A stretch of DNA of 64,000 bases, from the NCBI GenBank assembly GCA_041686355.1, contig JAWLDZ010000005.1:7213-71212 (forward strand), in the 5' to 3' direction. The first letter of the stretch is position 1. The number at the start of each line of letters is the position of its first letter. Both the position numbers and the translations under genes were made by a program. Origin of the DNA: DSBN01 sp041686355 (GTDB taxonomy: Bacteria > Spirochaetota > Spirochaetia > DSM-16054 > Sediminispirochaetaceae). Under the pieces are notes generated by a model. That model did no database searches and was not told the DNA's origin. It worked only from the letters and a program-made list of their open reading frames with translations. This document shows, in pieces, positions 26,652 to 34,477 of this stretch.

Positions 26652-26960
26652 CTATGAGAAGATCCCCATTTCCCACTTAACTTCATCATTCGCCATAGTT
26701 TTAGGATCCCAAGGGGGGCTAAAGGTCCACTCAAAATGAACTTCCGGTATATGAGGATCCGCCAGAAGCGTCTTTTTTACATTCTCTCCGATTGACGGGC
26801 CGATAGGACACATGGGAGTGGTAAGAGTCATCTTTACATGCACCCGTCCCTCCTCATCCTGATAGAGCTCATAAATCAGCCCCATATCAACAATCGAAAA
26901 ACCGATTTCTGGGTCCTCTACCGGCCGCAGCTTCTCCAGCAGTTCTTCCTTACTGTACAT
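26652..26960 (-). CDS. sufT: SufT-like DUF59/MIP18 Fe-S assembly protein
   Basis: 102 residues of the DUF59 (MIP18/PaaD-like) fold: LRPVEDPEIGFSIVDMGLIY and LTTPMCPIGPSIGENV with the conserved Cys. Proteins of this kind help mature or transfer Fe-S clusters in suf operons. The start overlaps the sufU end by 11 nt; AAGGAG lies upstream. Last gene of the suf set. Confidence 0.88.
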   Translation of the reverse strand: MYSKEELLEKLRPVEDPEIGFSIVDMGLIYELYQDEEGRVHVKMTLTTPMCPIGPSIGENVKKTLLADPHIPEVHFEWTFSPPWDPKTMANDEVKWEMGIFS

Positions 26961-27387
26961 CCGACTGTGACTCCTTGAGCATTTGCTCTGCAGTATTCCA
27001 CACCAACAGCGCACATTTTATCCGAACCGGATACTGCTTCACCCCGGACATCGCCTCTAGGTCGGCTATATCATCCGGGAGCTCTACATCATGATCGGTG
27101 AGCAGCATCTCCTTAAATTGCTGGATCCTCTCCAACGCCTCATCCACGGTATGCCCCTCAAGAGCCTCACAAAGCATACTGCTGGAGGCCATAGAAATGG
27201 AACAGCCGTGGCCGTCGTAGCTTACCTTTTCAATCTGCTTCCCGTTCATTTTGGTAAACAAGGTTATCGTGTCGCCGCAAAGCGGGTTCTTCCCCTCTTC
27301 TCTGCTGGTTGGGTCTACAATTTCAAATCTATGCTTCTTTGATTTATAATGATCAAGCAATATATCTCGGTATAAACTATCACTCAC
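26950..27387 (-). CDS. sufU: SufU Fe-S scaffold / sulfur-transfer protein
   Basis: 145 residues with the three metal/sulfur-binding Cys of SufU: NPLCGDTITL, DGHGCSISMAS and RIKCALLVW. SufU accepts sulfur from a SufS desulfurase and passes it to SufBCD. GTG at 27387 is preferred because GGGGAGGAG lies 7 nt upstream; it overlaps the sufD end. Confidence 0.93.
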   Translation of the reverse strand: MSDSLYRDILLDHYKSKKHRFEIVDPTSREEGKNPLCGDTITLFTKMNGKQIEKVSYDGHGCSISMASSSMLCEALEGHTVDEALERIQQFKEMLLTDHDVELPDDIADLEAMSGVKQYPVRIKCALLVWNTAEQMLKESQSDVQ

Positions 27388-28657
27388 TGCTACTCTCCTC
27401 CCCATATTCTAACTCATTCAGTTCGGACTGTGCACCGGGCATACGCAATCTAAGCTGATCGGTAAATGCAGCGGTTAACAAAACTCGAGTATCCTCCCGA
27501 CTAATTCCCCGTGATTCAAGATAATAGCGGGATTCGGGGTCAAGCTCGGTTACCGTTGAACCATGGCTGCAGCTTACATCATTCTCAACTATTTCAAGCT
27601 CCGGAAGAGACTCTATTCGACTCTGCGGACTGAGCAGCAAGCTTCGGTGCTGCTCGTGACCGGTAGAACCCGGTGCTCCAGTGGGAATTTTAAGGGTACC
27701 CACAAACATGCCATGGGCTGCGGCCCCTAGAATTGAACGGGTTTCCACATTGCTCATAGTATGGGGGGCATACTGCTCAACCACGGACTTTTGGCCGCAA
27801 AAACTGTGGTCGCTGCTGCCTATATCACCAGCTTGCATGAGAGTATATTCCTCCAAGCGGGCCCCGCGTCCCTGCAGAGCATAGCGTCCGTCATGCATTC
27901 CCGTTTCAAAACTGCCGATCTCCCGTCCTATCCGCAGTTGGGCATCCCTTCCAAGATACGCCTGTTCAAGCTGATAGCCGGCAGTAAGACTTTGAGTGTG
28001 AATTTTTGCAGCGGTATTTACACCTGCGGTTGTATTCGTACCCGCAACACCGTCCTGATAGTCAACCGAGGCACAATCCTCAAGTAGCAAAACTGTCCGG
28101 GACAGCATCACCGCCGTTTGATTCTCTTCGCCTAGGTGAAGCTTGAGCCGGATCGAGGCCGAACTGTTTTTTTCAGCATGAATCAGCAGAACCGGAAAAT
28201 AATAGATCGGCGCTGATACTCCAGCTGTTTCATCGGAATTGAGCCGAATATCAATTTGAATTGTTTCAGTAGACTCCCCGGCAGCAATTTTCAATTGGTA
28301 GATGCTCTGTGTATATGCAAGGGGATATGCAAACAGTTTGTTTTGCTCAATGTCATTCGGCCGCTCCAGCCGATACTCCTGCCGGTGCGCTTCCAGCTCT
28401 CGCCATCTCTTCACTACTGGGCTTACACCTCCGTCCGCAATATTGAGGGGTGATAAAAGGCTATTATTGGCATAGATATCCACCCTCCCCCTCTTTACCT
28501 GTGAGGCTGCACTCTGATTCTGGAGCAGAGCCGAAATCGGCTCTAGGGGAACCCGACGCCAGGCTTCATCCGGTGCTCCGGGCGCGGGGAGAGAAGCTAT
28601 TTGTTCCTGTGCTTCCCTTTGTATATTTTTAACTTGCAATGTATCAGCTGCCATCAT
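27380..28657 (-). CDS. sufD: SufD, SufBCD complex component
   Basis: 425 residues; C-terminal SufBD core with VSCSHGSTVTELDPE and YLESRGISREDTR. It heterodimerises with SufB to form the Fe-S assembly scaffold. Starts within the sufB stop (ATGATG). Confidence 0.92.
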   Translation of the reverse strand: MMAADTLQVKNIQREAQEQIASLPAPGAPDEAWRRVPLEPISALLQNQSAASQVKRGRVDIYANNSLLSPLNIADGGVSPVVKRWRELEAHRQEYRLERPNDIEQNKLFAYPLAYTQSIYQLKIAAGESTETIQIDIRLNSDETAGVSAPIYYFPVLLIHAEKNSSASIRLKLHLGEENQTAVMLSRTVLLLEDCASVDYQDGVAGTNTTAGVNTAAKIHTQSLTAGYQLEQAYLGRDAQLRIGREIGSFETGMHDGRYALQGRGARLEEYTLMQAGDIGSSDHSFCGQKSVVEQYAPHTMSNVETRSILGAAAHGMFVGTLKIPTGAPGSTGHEQHRSLLLSPQSRIESLPELEIVENDVSCSHGSTVTELDPESRYYLESRGISREDTRVLLTAAFTDQLRLRMPGAQSELNELEYGEESSSE

Positions 28658-30081
28658 CCTACCGCTCCTTCCATTTCCAGTTGAATCAGCCGGTTGAGTT
28701 CTACCGCGTATTCCATCGGGAGCTCCTTCGCAAACTCTTCAATAAAGCCGTTCACGATCATAAACAGGGCCTCTTCCTCGGCAATTCCTCTGCTCATCAA
28801 ATAAAACAGGGCTTCGTCGCTTATCTTACCTACGCTTGCCTCATGGGCCACGTTCACCTGACGGTTCTCTTGCACATCGATAGTCGGATAGGTATCCGAA
28901 CGAGATCGGTCATCAAGCAGCAGGGCATCACAATTCACATTGGAGGTCACATCACTGGCCCCGGGAAGTATTTTAACCAGACCGCGATAAGAGCTGCGTC
29001 CGCCGTTGTGGGAAATCGACTTAGCGGTAATTGAAGAGGATGTATGAGGGGCGGCATGAATTACCTTAGCCCCCGCATCCTGGCGCTGGATATCATTCGC
29101 ATATCCAATTGAGAGAACCCGACCCCGTGCCCCTTCTCCTACCAGCGAGACCGCGGGGTATTTCATGGTGGTCCGGGCACCCAGATTACCGTCCATCCAT
29201 TCTACTTTGGCATCCTTATGGGCAACAGCCCTTTGGGTAACCAGGTTCAACACATTGTTCGACCAGTTTTGGATAGTGGTGTACCGAAGGGACGCCCCTT
29301 CCATGGCAAACAATTCGATCACACCGGTATGAAAGGAATCGCTGGAGTATACCGGGGCCGTACAACCCTCTATGTAATGAACAGAGGCACCCTTATCGGC
29401 AATAATTAACGTCCGCTCAAACTGGCCCATACTTTCGGCATTGATCCGGAAGTAGGCCTGTAAAGGGATATCCACTTTTACTCCAGGGGGAACATAGATA
29501 AAGCTCCCCCCCGACCATGCGGCCGAGTTAAGTGCGGCAAACTTATTGTCATCCATAGGTACCTGGCTAGCAAAGTAGCGTCGAAACAACTCTTCATGCT
29601 GCTGCAGGCCTGAATCGATGTCCATGAAAATCACACCCTGCTTTTCAAGCTCTTCCTGCATGTGATGATAGACCACCTCTGATTCAAATTGAGCTGAAGC
29701 GCCGGCTAAAAATTTCTTCTCAGCTTCAGGAACTCCAAGCTTGTCGAAGGTTTCCTTAATATGCTCAGGAACATCATCCCAATCGTTAAACTGTTTGTCC
29801 GTTGCCCGGGCATAGTAAAAAAGATTATCATAGTTGATTGAGGAGAAAACTGAGGCATCTATCCACTGTGGATCGGGCATCCTATAAAAGGTCGCCAGAG
29901 CTTCGAGCCTGAAATCCAGCATCCATTGCGGTTCATTTTTCATTTTCGAAATTTCCCTGACCACATCTTCACTTAAGCCGCGGGTAGCAGACTCCATGTA
30001 GTCGGAGGATGCCTTAAAACCATACAGCTCTTCATAGTCACTGTTGATGCTGCTTAAATGTTCTCGCTGCGTATTATTCAT
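28654..30081 (-). CDS. sufB: SufB, Fe-S scaffold subunit
   Basis: 475 residues, highly conserved family. GGSFIYVPPGVKVDIPLQ, EGCTAPVYSSDSFHTGVIE and NCDALLLDDRSRSDTYPTI are typical SufB blocks. Start ATG 30081 has AAGGAGTT upstream; the frame extends to 30123 but that part overlaps sufC. Confidence 0.96.
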   Translation of the reverse strand: MNNTQREHLSSINSDYEELYGFKASSDYMESATRGLSEDVVREISKMKNEPQWMLDFRLEALATFYRMPDPQWIDASVFSSINYDNLFYYARATDKQFNDWDDVPEHIKETFDKLGVPEAEKKFLAGASAQFESEVVYHHMQEELEKQGVIFMDIDSGLQQHEELFRRYFASQVPMDDNKFAALNSAAWSGGSFIYVPPGVKVDIPLQAYFRINAESMGQFERTLIIADKGASVHYIEGCTAPVYSSDSFHTGVIELFAMEGASLRYTTIQNWSNNVLNLVTQRAVAHKDAKVEWMDGNLGARTTMKYPAVSLVGEGARGRVLSIGYANDIQRQDAGAKVIHAAPHTSSSITAKSISHNGGRSSYRGLVKILPGASDVTSNVNCDALLLDDRSRSDTYPTIDVQENRQVNVAHEASVGKISDEALFYLMSRGIAEEEALFMIVNGFIEEFAKELPMEYAVELNRLIQLEMEGAVG

Positions 30082-30094
30082 ATTGCATAACTCC

Positions 30095-30847
30095 TTAGTG
30101 GACAGCCGCTTCGAAGCCTTCACTGTGGATAAACCGACTCAACTCTACCCCGCCGCTGCGTACAAGCTTGCCGGCCTGCATGATATGCACATAATCCGGA
30201 GTTATATAGTCTAAAATTCGATCGTAATGACTTATGATCAGTAATGATCTTCCCTCACTGGTTTTTTCTCTTATATTGGAAAACAGCAGTTTAAGAGCAT
30301 CAATATCTAATCCGGAGTCCGTCTCATCAAGGATGGCTAAACTCGGCTTCAGCAGATTCAGCTGCAGAACTTCCATGCGTTTCTTCTCCCCTCCGGAGAA
30401 CCCCTCATGCAATGAGCGGCCTAGGAAGGATTTTGGAATTTCAAGCTCGCCCATCAATCCGCGGAGCTCCTTTTGAAACTCTCTTACACTGATCTCTTCA
30501 TTCCTTCGAGCTTCGGTTGCCTTCTTCAGAAAGGTTGCCACCGCTAGCCCTGGAATCGCAGCTGGATATTGGAAGGCTAGATACAGGCCTGCTCTGGCAC
30601 GCTCGTCGGGCTTCATCGCCAGCAGATCTTTATCGTGGAATTGAACTGAACCGGCGGTTATTGTATGATGGGGATGACCCATCAAGGCGTGGGCCAGAGT
30701 TGATTTTCCTGAACCGTTAGTGCCCATCAGCATATGGATCTCACCGGGATTGATATCCAGGTCGACTCCGTTTAAGATTTGTTTTTTCTGTTCCTCCGCA
30801 GGGTCATACACTGTAGAGGCCAGATTGCGAATTGTAAGTAGTGGCAT
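30095..30847 (-). CDS. sufC: SufC, Fe-S assembly ATPase
   Basis: ABC ATPase of the SUF system, 250 residues. Walker A GTNGSGKSTLAHALMG, signature FSGGEKKRMEVLQ and Walker B LAILDETDSGLDIDALK, with the atypical Glu-Thr-Asp after Walker B that marks SufC. First gene of sufC-B-D-U-T; no sufS or sufR in the window. CGGAGTT precedes the ATG. Confidence 0.95.
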   Translation of the reverse strand: MPLLTIRNLASTVYDPAEEQKKQILNGVDLDINPGEIHMLMGTNGSGKSTLAHALMGHPHHTITAGSVQFHDKDLLAMKPDERARAGLYLAFQYPAAIPGLAVATFLKKATEARRNEEISVREFQKELRGLMGELEIPKSFLGRSLHEGFSGGEKKRMEVLQLNLLKPSLAILDETDSGLDIDALKLLFSNIREKTSEGRSLLIISHYDRILDYITPDYVHIMQAGKLVRSGGVELSRFIHSEGFEAAVH

Positions 30848-30910
30848 GGTTAACTCCGTATGTGTTACGTATTCACTACTAAAATACTAACCTTTGAAGA
30901 AAAAGCAAAG

Positions 30911-30933
30911 CCCCGGAAGCTTCAGAAAGGGCA
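30911..30933 (-). terminator. weak hairpin with T-rich tail downstream of the VIT gene
   Basis: Minus strand: GCCC, 15-nt loop, GGGC, then CTTTGCTTTTT. The stem is only 4-5 bp, so this is a weak terminator candidate separating the erythrin-VIT gene from sufC. Confidence 0.3.
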
Positions 30934-30974
30934 ATTCCTCTTCTTTTTACTCTATTATTCCGGCACGAGATAGC

Positions 30975-31847
30975 TTAGACATCAACACCAAATACAGAGC
31001 GAATGACAAATCCGATAATAAATGAAATAAATGCAACCCCCAGACTGATGGCAGCCATTTCTCCGAAGCGATGCAAGAAGTTGTAATCCTTGGCAACAGA
31101 AATATAAAAATTGAAAACAAGTATAATTAATAGTCCCACTCCAAGGGTAACCGGCAGTGCAATTTGATACAGTGGAAACAGGAAGAAGGGTACTATAAGT
31201 AAAAAAACGGTTCCGATATACGCTGCACCGGTATATAAAGAAGATCGTAAGGCTCGGCTATGTTTGCCCTCAGACTTTTTAGAGAGATACTCTGAGGCAG
31301 CCATCGATAACGCAGCCGCAATCCCCGTAATCAATCCAACCACTGCAATGAGACGGTTGTTTTGTAATGCAAAGGACAGTCCTGCCAGGGTTCCGGTTAA
31401 CTCGACGAGGGCATCATTCAGACCCAGCACAATTGAACCAACATACGAGAGTCGCTCTTCCTCTATGATATTAATTAAGGCCTTTTCATGGGAATCTTCG
31501 TCCTCAATGATTTTTTTGGCCGGTGGAATGTATTCTTGGATTTTCTGGTAATTAATTTGAGCGGTTTCTTCTCCCAGTTCCATCAGCTTGACTCCGAAGG
31601 TGAGTCCAAACACTCGTGCGATCAACATATAAAACCAAATTTTGAGGCGCCTAGGTTTGAGTTCTACACCTGTGTACTCCCGCCAGAATTCATAATGCTG
31701 GTACTCCTCACTGCTTATTTTTTGGAGGGTTACCCTGTTCCGACGGTCTTTTTGTCTAGTTGATAGTTTATTGTATATGAAATACTCGGTAATCTCATTT
31801 TTTTGTGCTTTTAAGAGCTCTTCTCTTATTGGACTTATATCAATCAT
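30975..31847 (-). CDS. erythrin-VIT (VIT1/CCC1 family) iron/manganese transporter
   Basis: 290 residues. The N-terminal ~130 residues are a rubrerythrin-like ferritin fold with Glu and His ligands (ISSEEYQHYEFW, EDEDSHEKALI). The C-terminus is a five-helix VIT1/CCC1 membrane domain (GLNDALVELTGTLAGLSFAL, SMAASEYLSKKSEG). The combination resembles MbfA-type exporters that sense and remove iron. Direction of transport is inferred. It is downstream of the hybrid kinase (19 bp) and upstream of sufC in coordinate order. Confidence 0.87.
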   Translation of the reverse strand: MIDISPIREELLKAQKNEITEYFIYNKLSTRQKDRRNRVTLQKISSEEYQHYEFWREYTGVELKPRRLKIWFYMLIARVFGLTFGVKLMELGEETAQINYQKIQEYIPPAKKIIEDEDSHEKALINIIEEERLSYVGSIVLGLNDALVELTGTLAGLSFALQNNRLIAVVGLITGIAAALSMAASEYLSKKSEGKHSRALRSSLYTGAAYIGTVFLLIVPFFLFPLYQIALPVTLGVGLLIILVFNFYISVAKDYNFLHRFGEMAAISLGVAFISFIIGFVIRSVFGVDV

Positions 31848-31865
31848 TCACATACCCTCTATACT

Positions 31866-34466
31866 TTAGGTAAGACTGTGTTCAATATATTCGAGCAAAG
31901 TCAATCTATCAACCGGTTTACTGAGGATTCCCGCTACATTTACATCACCGAGTTGCTGCTCTATCTCTTCAAGACTTCTTCCGGAGATAATAAGCACAGG
32001 TATCTCAGCGGTATTCGCATCTTGAGACAGTTCACGGATAATACTAATACCATTTTTTTTAGGCAGCTGTAGATCGAGAACAGCAATCCGCGGAAGCTCT
32101 TCAACGATCAGTGCCAGAGCCCGTTCTCCATCCTTGGCCTCGATTACTTCGTAACCCTCTTTGTACAATATCCGTTTCAAAAACATTCGGCTGATATTAT
32201 CATCTTCGGCGATGACTATTTTCGCAGTAGTCTTTGGGGGTCTACTCTTTGCCGTAGTTTCGCGAGACTTCTTGATACTTCTCTCTACCTGGTCGGCCAG
32301 ATTAGCCATCGATGGAATCGGCTTAGTCACATACTCATCAGCACCGGCTCGGTAGCAGCGCTCCCGGTCGGTCGACATAGCATAGGCGGTCATAGCGATG
32401 ACCGGCACTTGCCTTCCCGCTTCGCCGGCCTCAGTACGCAGTTTTTTTATGGCTTCGTATCCGTCCATAATCGGCATTTGAATATCCATCAGCACGGCGT
32501 CTATCTTAACGGAAGAGAGGAGATACTGTTCTACCGCCTCTTTTCCATTGCGGCACTTTATAAGCTGCCACTTCTTCTTTGTAAAAAAATCACTTAAGAC
32601 CTTCATATTTACATCGTTGTCCTCAGCTATCAGGATAGTGGGCAGATTGTGATCAAGCTCTTCAGTTTCACCAGCGGTATTGACCTCATCAACCGCCGAG
32701 GCTCCCTTCGCACGATTGCTGCGACTCTCTTTGTGCAGGCCAGGGGACGGGTCAAAAATTTCCTGAAGCATTGTAAGAAGTTCCGCCCGACTGTAGGGCT
32801 TCTCAATTACCCGCCGCAGATTATGATGGGATAGCCGCCCGCGTAAGTCGGCACATTCCGGTGGATAAGAGGAAACTACCACCGGAATACGTGCGAGGAG
32901 GGGGTCATTGTCAAATTGAGTGAGCAGAGCCTCCATCTGCCTGCCCTCCCCGGAAATAAGTACCAACTGCTTTTCCGGTAGATCAACTGCGGTCAGCTGT
33001 TCCTTTAATAAGGCAAGGTGCTCCGCATCCAGCTCTTTAACCGGTATATTGAGAAGCGACACATCCATATCTTCCAGATACATAGTTGTTACCCGTCGGG
33101 AAAAGTCATGCGCTTCGGCGAGGACCACCTGCTTCACGGGTACATCCTCCTGTCCCGTTTTATTCACAGCAGCCTCACGGCTCACCGGCAGGTCAATCAC
33201 AAAAGAGAACGTACTGCCCTTCCCCTCCACCGAATCTACAGAGATACCCCCCCCCATCATTTCAACCAATTTTGCACTAATGGACAGGCCAAGCCCCGTC
33301 CCGCCAAACTTACGGGTGGTCGCATCATCGGCCTGGGTAAAGGTTTTGAATAGATGCTTAATTGAGGAGGCGGGAATACCGATACCGGTATCGCGACAGA
33401 CAAACTTAAGCCTTTCCGTCCCCGCCGCTCCACCAGCTTCACGGACTATTTGAACCCGGATATCCCCTTTATCGGTAAACTTAACCGCGTTGCCCAGCAG
33501 ATTGAACAGAATCTGTTTCAGCCGCAAGGGATCGCCTATCAGCCGCTCCGGTATAACGGGATCCACAGCTGCCACCAGCTCAATGCCCTTACGCCAGGCG
33601 CTTACACTCAAAAGTCGAGCAGCACTAGTTATAACCTCTGAGGGATCAAATTCGATATTCTGCAGCGAGAGTTTCTTAGCCTCAATTTTGGACAAGTCAA
33701 GGATATCATTTAGAATGCTCAATAAGTTATCAGCAGAGGACTTTGCCAGTTTTAGATGATCCAACTGCTCCGGCGGCAGTTGCGCCATCATCGCAATTTC
33801 CAACATGCCCATGATGCCGTTCATCGGAGTTCTGATTTCATGACTCATATTGGCTAAAAACCTGCTTTTTGCACGGCTGGCCAACTCAGCTTCCTCTTTG
33901 GCTGCTTGCAACTGCTTCTGGACTTCCACCATTTCATTGATATCCATCACAGCCATAAAAATGCTCAGACCCTGCTGCGCGTCTTTTATGGTAGTGCTCT
34001 GAAGCCTTACAAAAAAGCTGTTGCTTTCAGGTTTAATAAAGCGTATTTCCTGGGGCTTTCCCTTCCCGTATTTGAGTATATCCTGAAAATGAAAATAAAA
34101 AGCATCCTGGTCTTCCGGATAAATAAAATCTGTGAGTTTACTGCCGGAGCTTGCAGCACTAGTACGGCCAAGCATATGCTCCGCCGCATAATTCATCTCC
34201 CGTATAAAGCCCTCTTTATCTAAGGTAAAATACCCCACTGGAGCGAGATTAAAGAGTGTAGTATACTTTGCACGCTCTTGCTGTAGGTTTTGCTGGGAAA
34301 GCTTCAATTCATCATTCTGCAATTCCAGCTCAATCTGGTGCACTTGCAGTTCGTGGAGCAGCTCCTCGCTGGAATAGTTCGAATAGCGCTGCAGCTGCCC
34401 GCCCTGCTCTTCCAGGAAGTTTTCAGCCTTGGCCCGAAAGTCTTCTGTGTATGCTTTCCCTTCCAT
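31866..34466 (-). CDS. hybrid histidine kinase with PAS and three receiver-like domains
   Basis: 866 residues, no membrane segment, so cytoplasmic. Coiled coil and PAS (about 35-185), HisKA with phospho-acceptor His209 (NMSHEIRTP), HATPase (N box FNLLGNAVKF, DTGIGIP, GTGLGLS), a degenerate receiver lacking Asp (about 443-575), receiver 1 (610-725, Asp661 in LMDIQMP) and receiver 2 (748-866, Asp798 in VLDLQLP). It starts 12 bp after the CheB-CheR-PAS gene and is probably its partner. No HPt or output regulator is adjacent. Confidence 0.92.
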   Translation of the reverse strand: MEGKAYTEDFRAKAENFLEEQGGQLQRYSNYSSEELLHELQVHQIELELQNDELKLSQQNLQQERAKYTTLFNLAPVGYFTLDKEGFIREMNYAAEHMLGRTSAASSGSKLTDFIYPEDQDAFYFHFQDILKYGKGKPQEIRFIKPESNSFFVRLQSTTIKDAQQGLSIFMAVMDINEMVEVQKQLQAAKEEAELASRAKSRFLANMSHEIRTPMNGIMGMLEIAMMAQLPPEQLDHLKLAKSSADNLLSILNDILDLSKIEAKKLSLQNIEFDPSEVITSAARLLSVSAWRKGIELVAAVDPVIPERLIGDPLRLKQILFNLLGNAVKFTDKGDIRVQIVREAGGAAGTERLKFVCRDTGIGIPASSIKHLFKTFTQADDATTRKFGGTGLGLSISAKLVEMMGGGISVDSVEGKGSTFSFVIDLPVSREAAVNKTGQEDVPVKQVVLAEAHDFSRRVTTMYLEDMDVSLLNIPVKELDAEHLALLKEQLTAVDLPEKQLVLISGEGRQMEALLTQFDNDPLLARIPVVVSSYPPECADLRGRLSHHNLRRVIEKPYSRAELLTMLQEIFDPSPGLHKESRSNRAKGASAVDEVNTAGETEELDHNLPTILIAEDNDVNMKVLSDFFTKKKWQLIKCRNGKEAVEQYLLSSVKIDAVLMDIQMPIMDGYEAIKKLRTEAGEAGRQVPVIAMTAYAMSTDRERCYRAGADEYVTKPIPSMANLADQVERSIKKSRETTAKSRPPKTTAKIVIAEDDNISRMFLKRILYKEGYEVIEAKDGERALALIVEELPRIAVLDLQLPKKNGISIIRELSQDANTAEIPVLIISGRSLEEIEQQLGDVNVAGILSKPVDRLTLLEYIEHSLT

Positions 34467-34477
34467 CCTGTTTCTCC

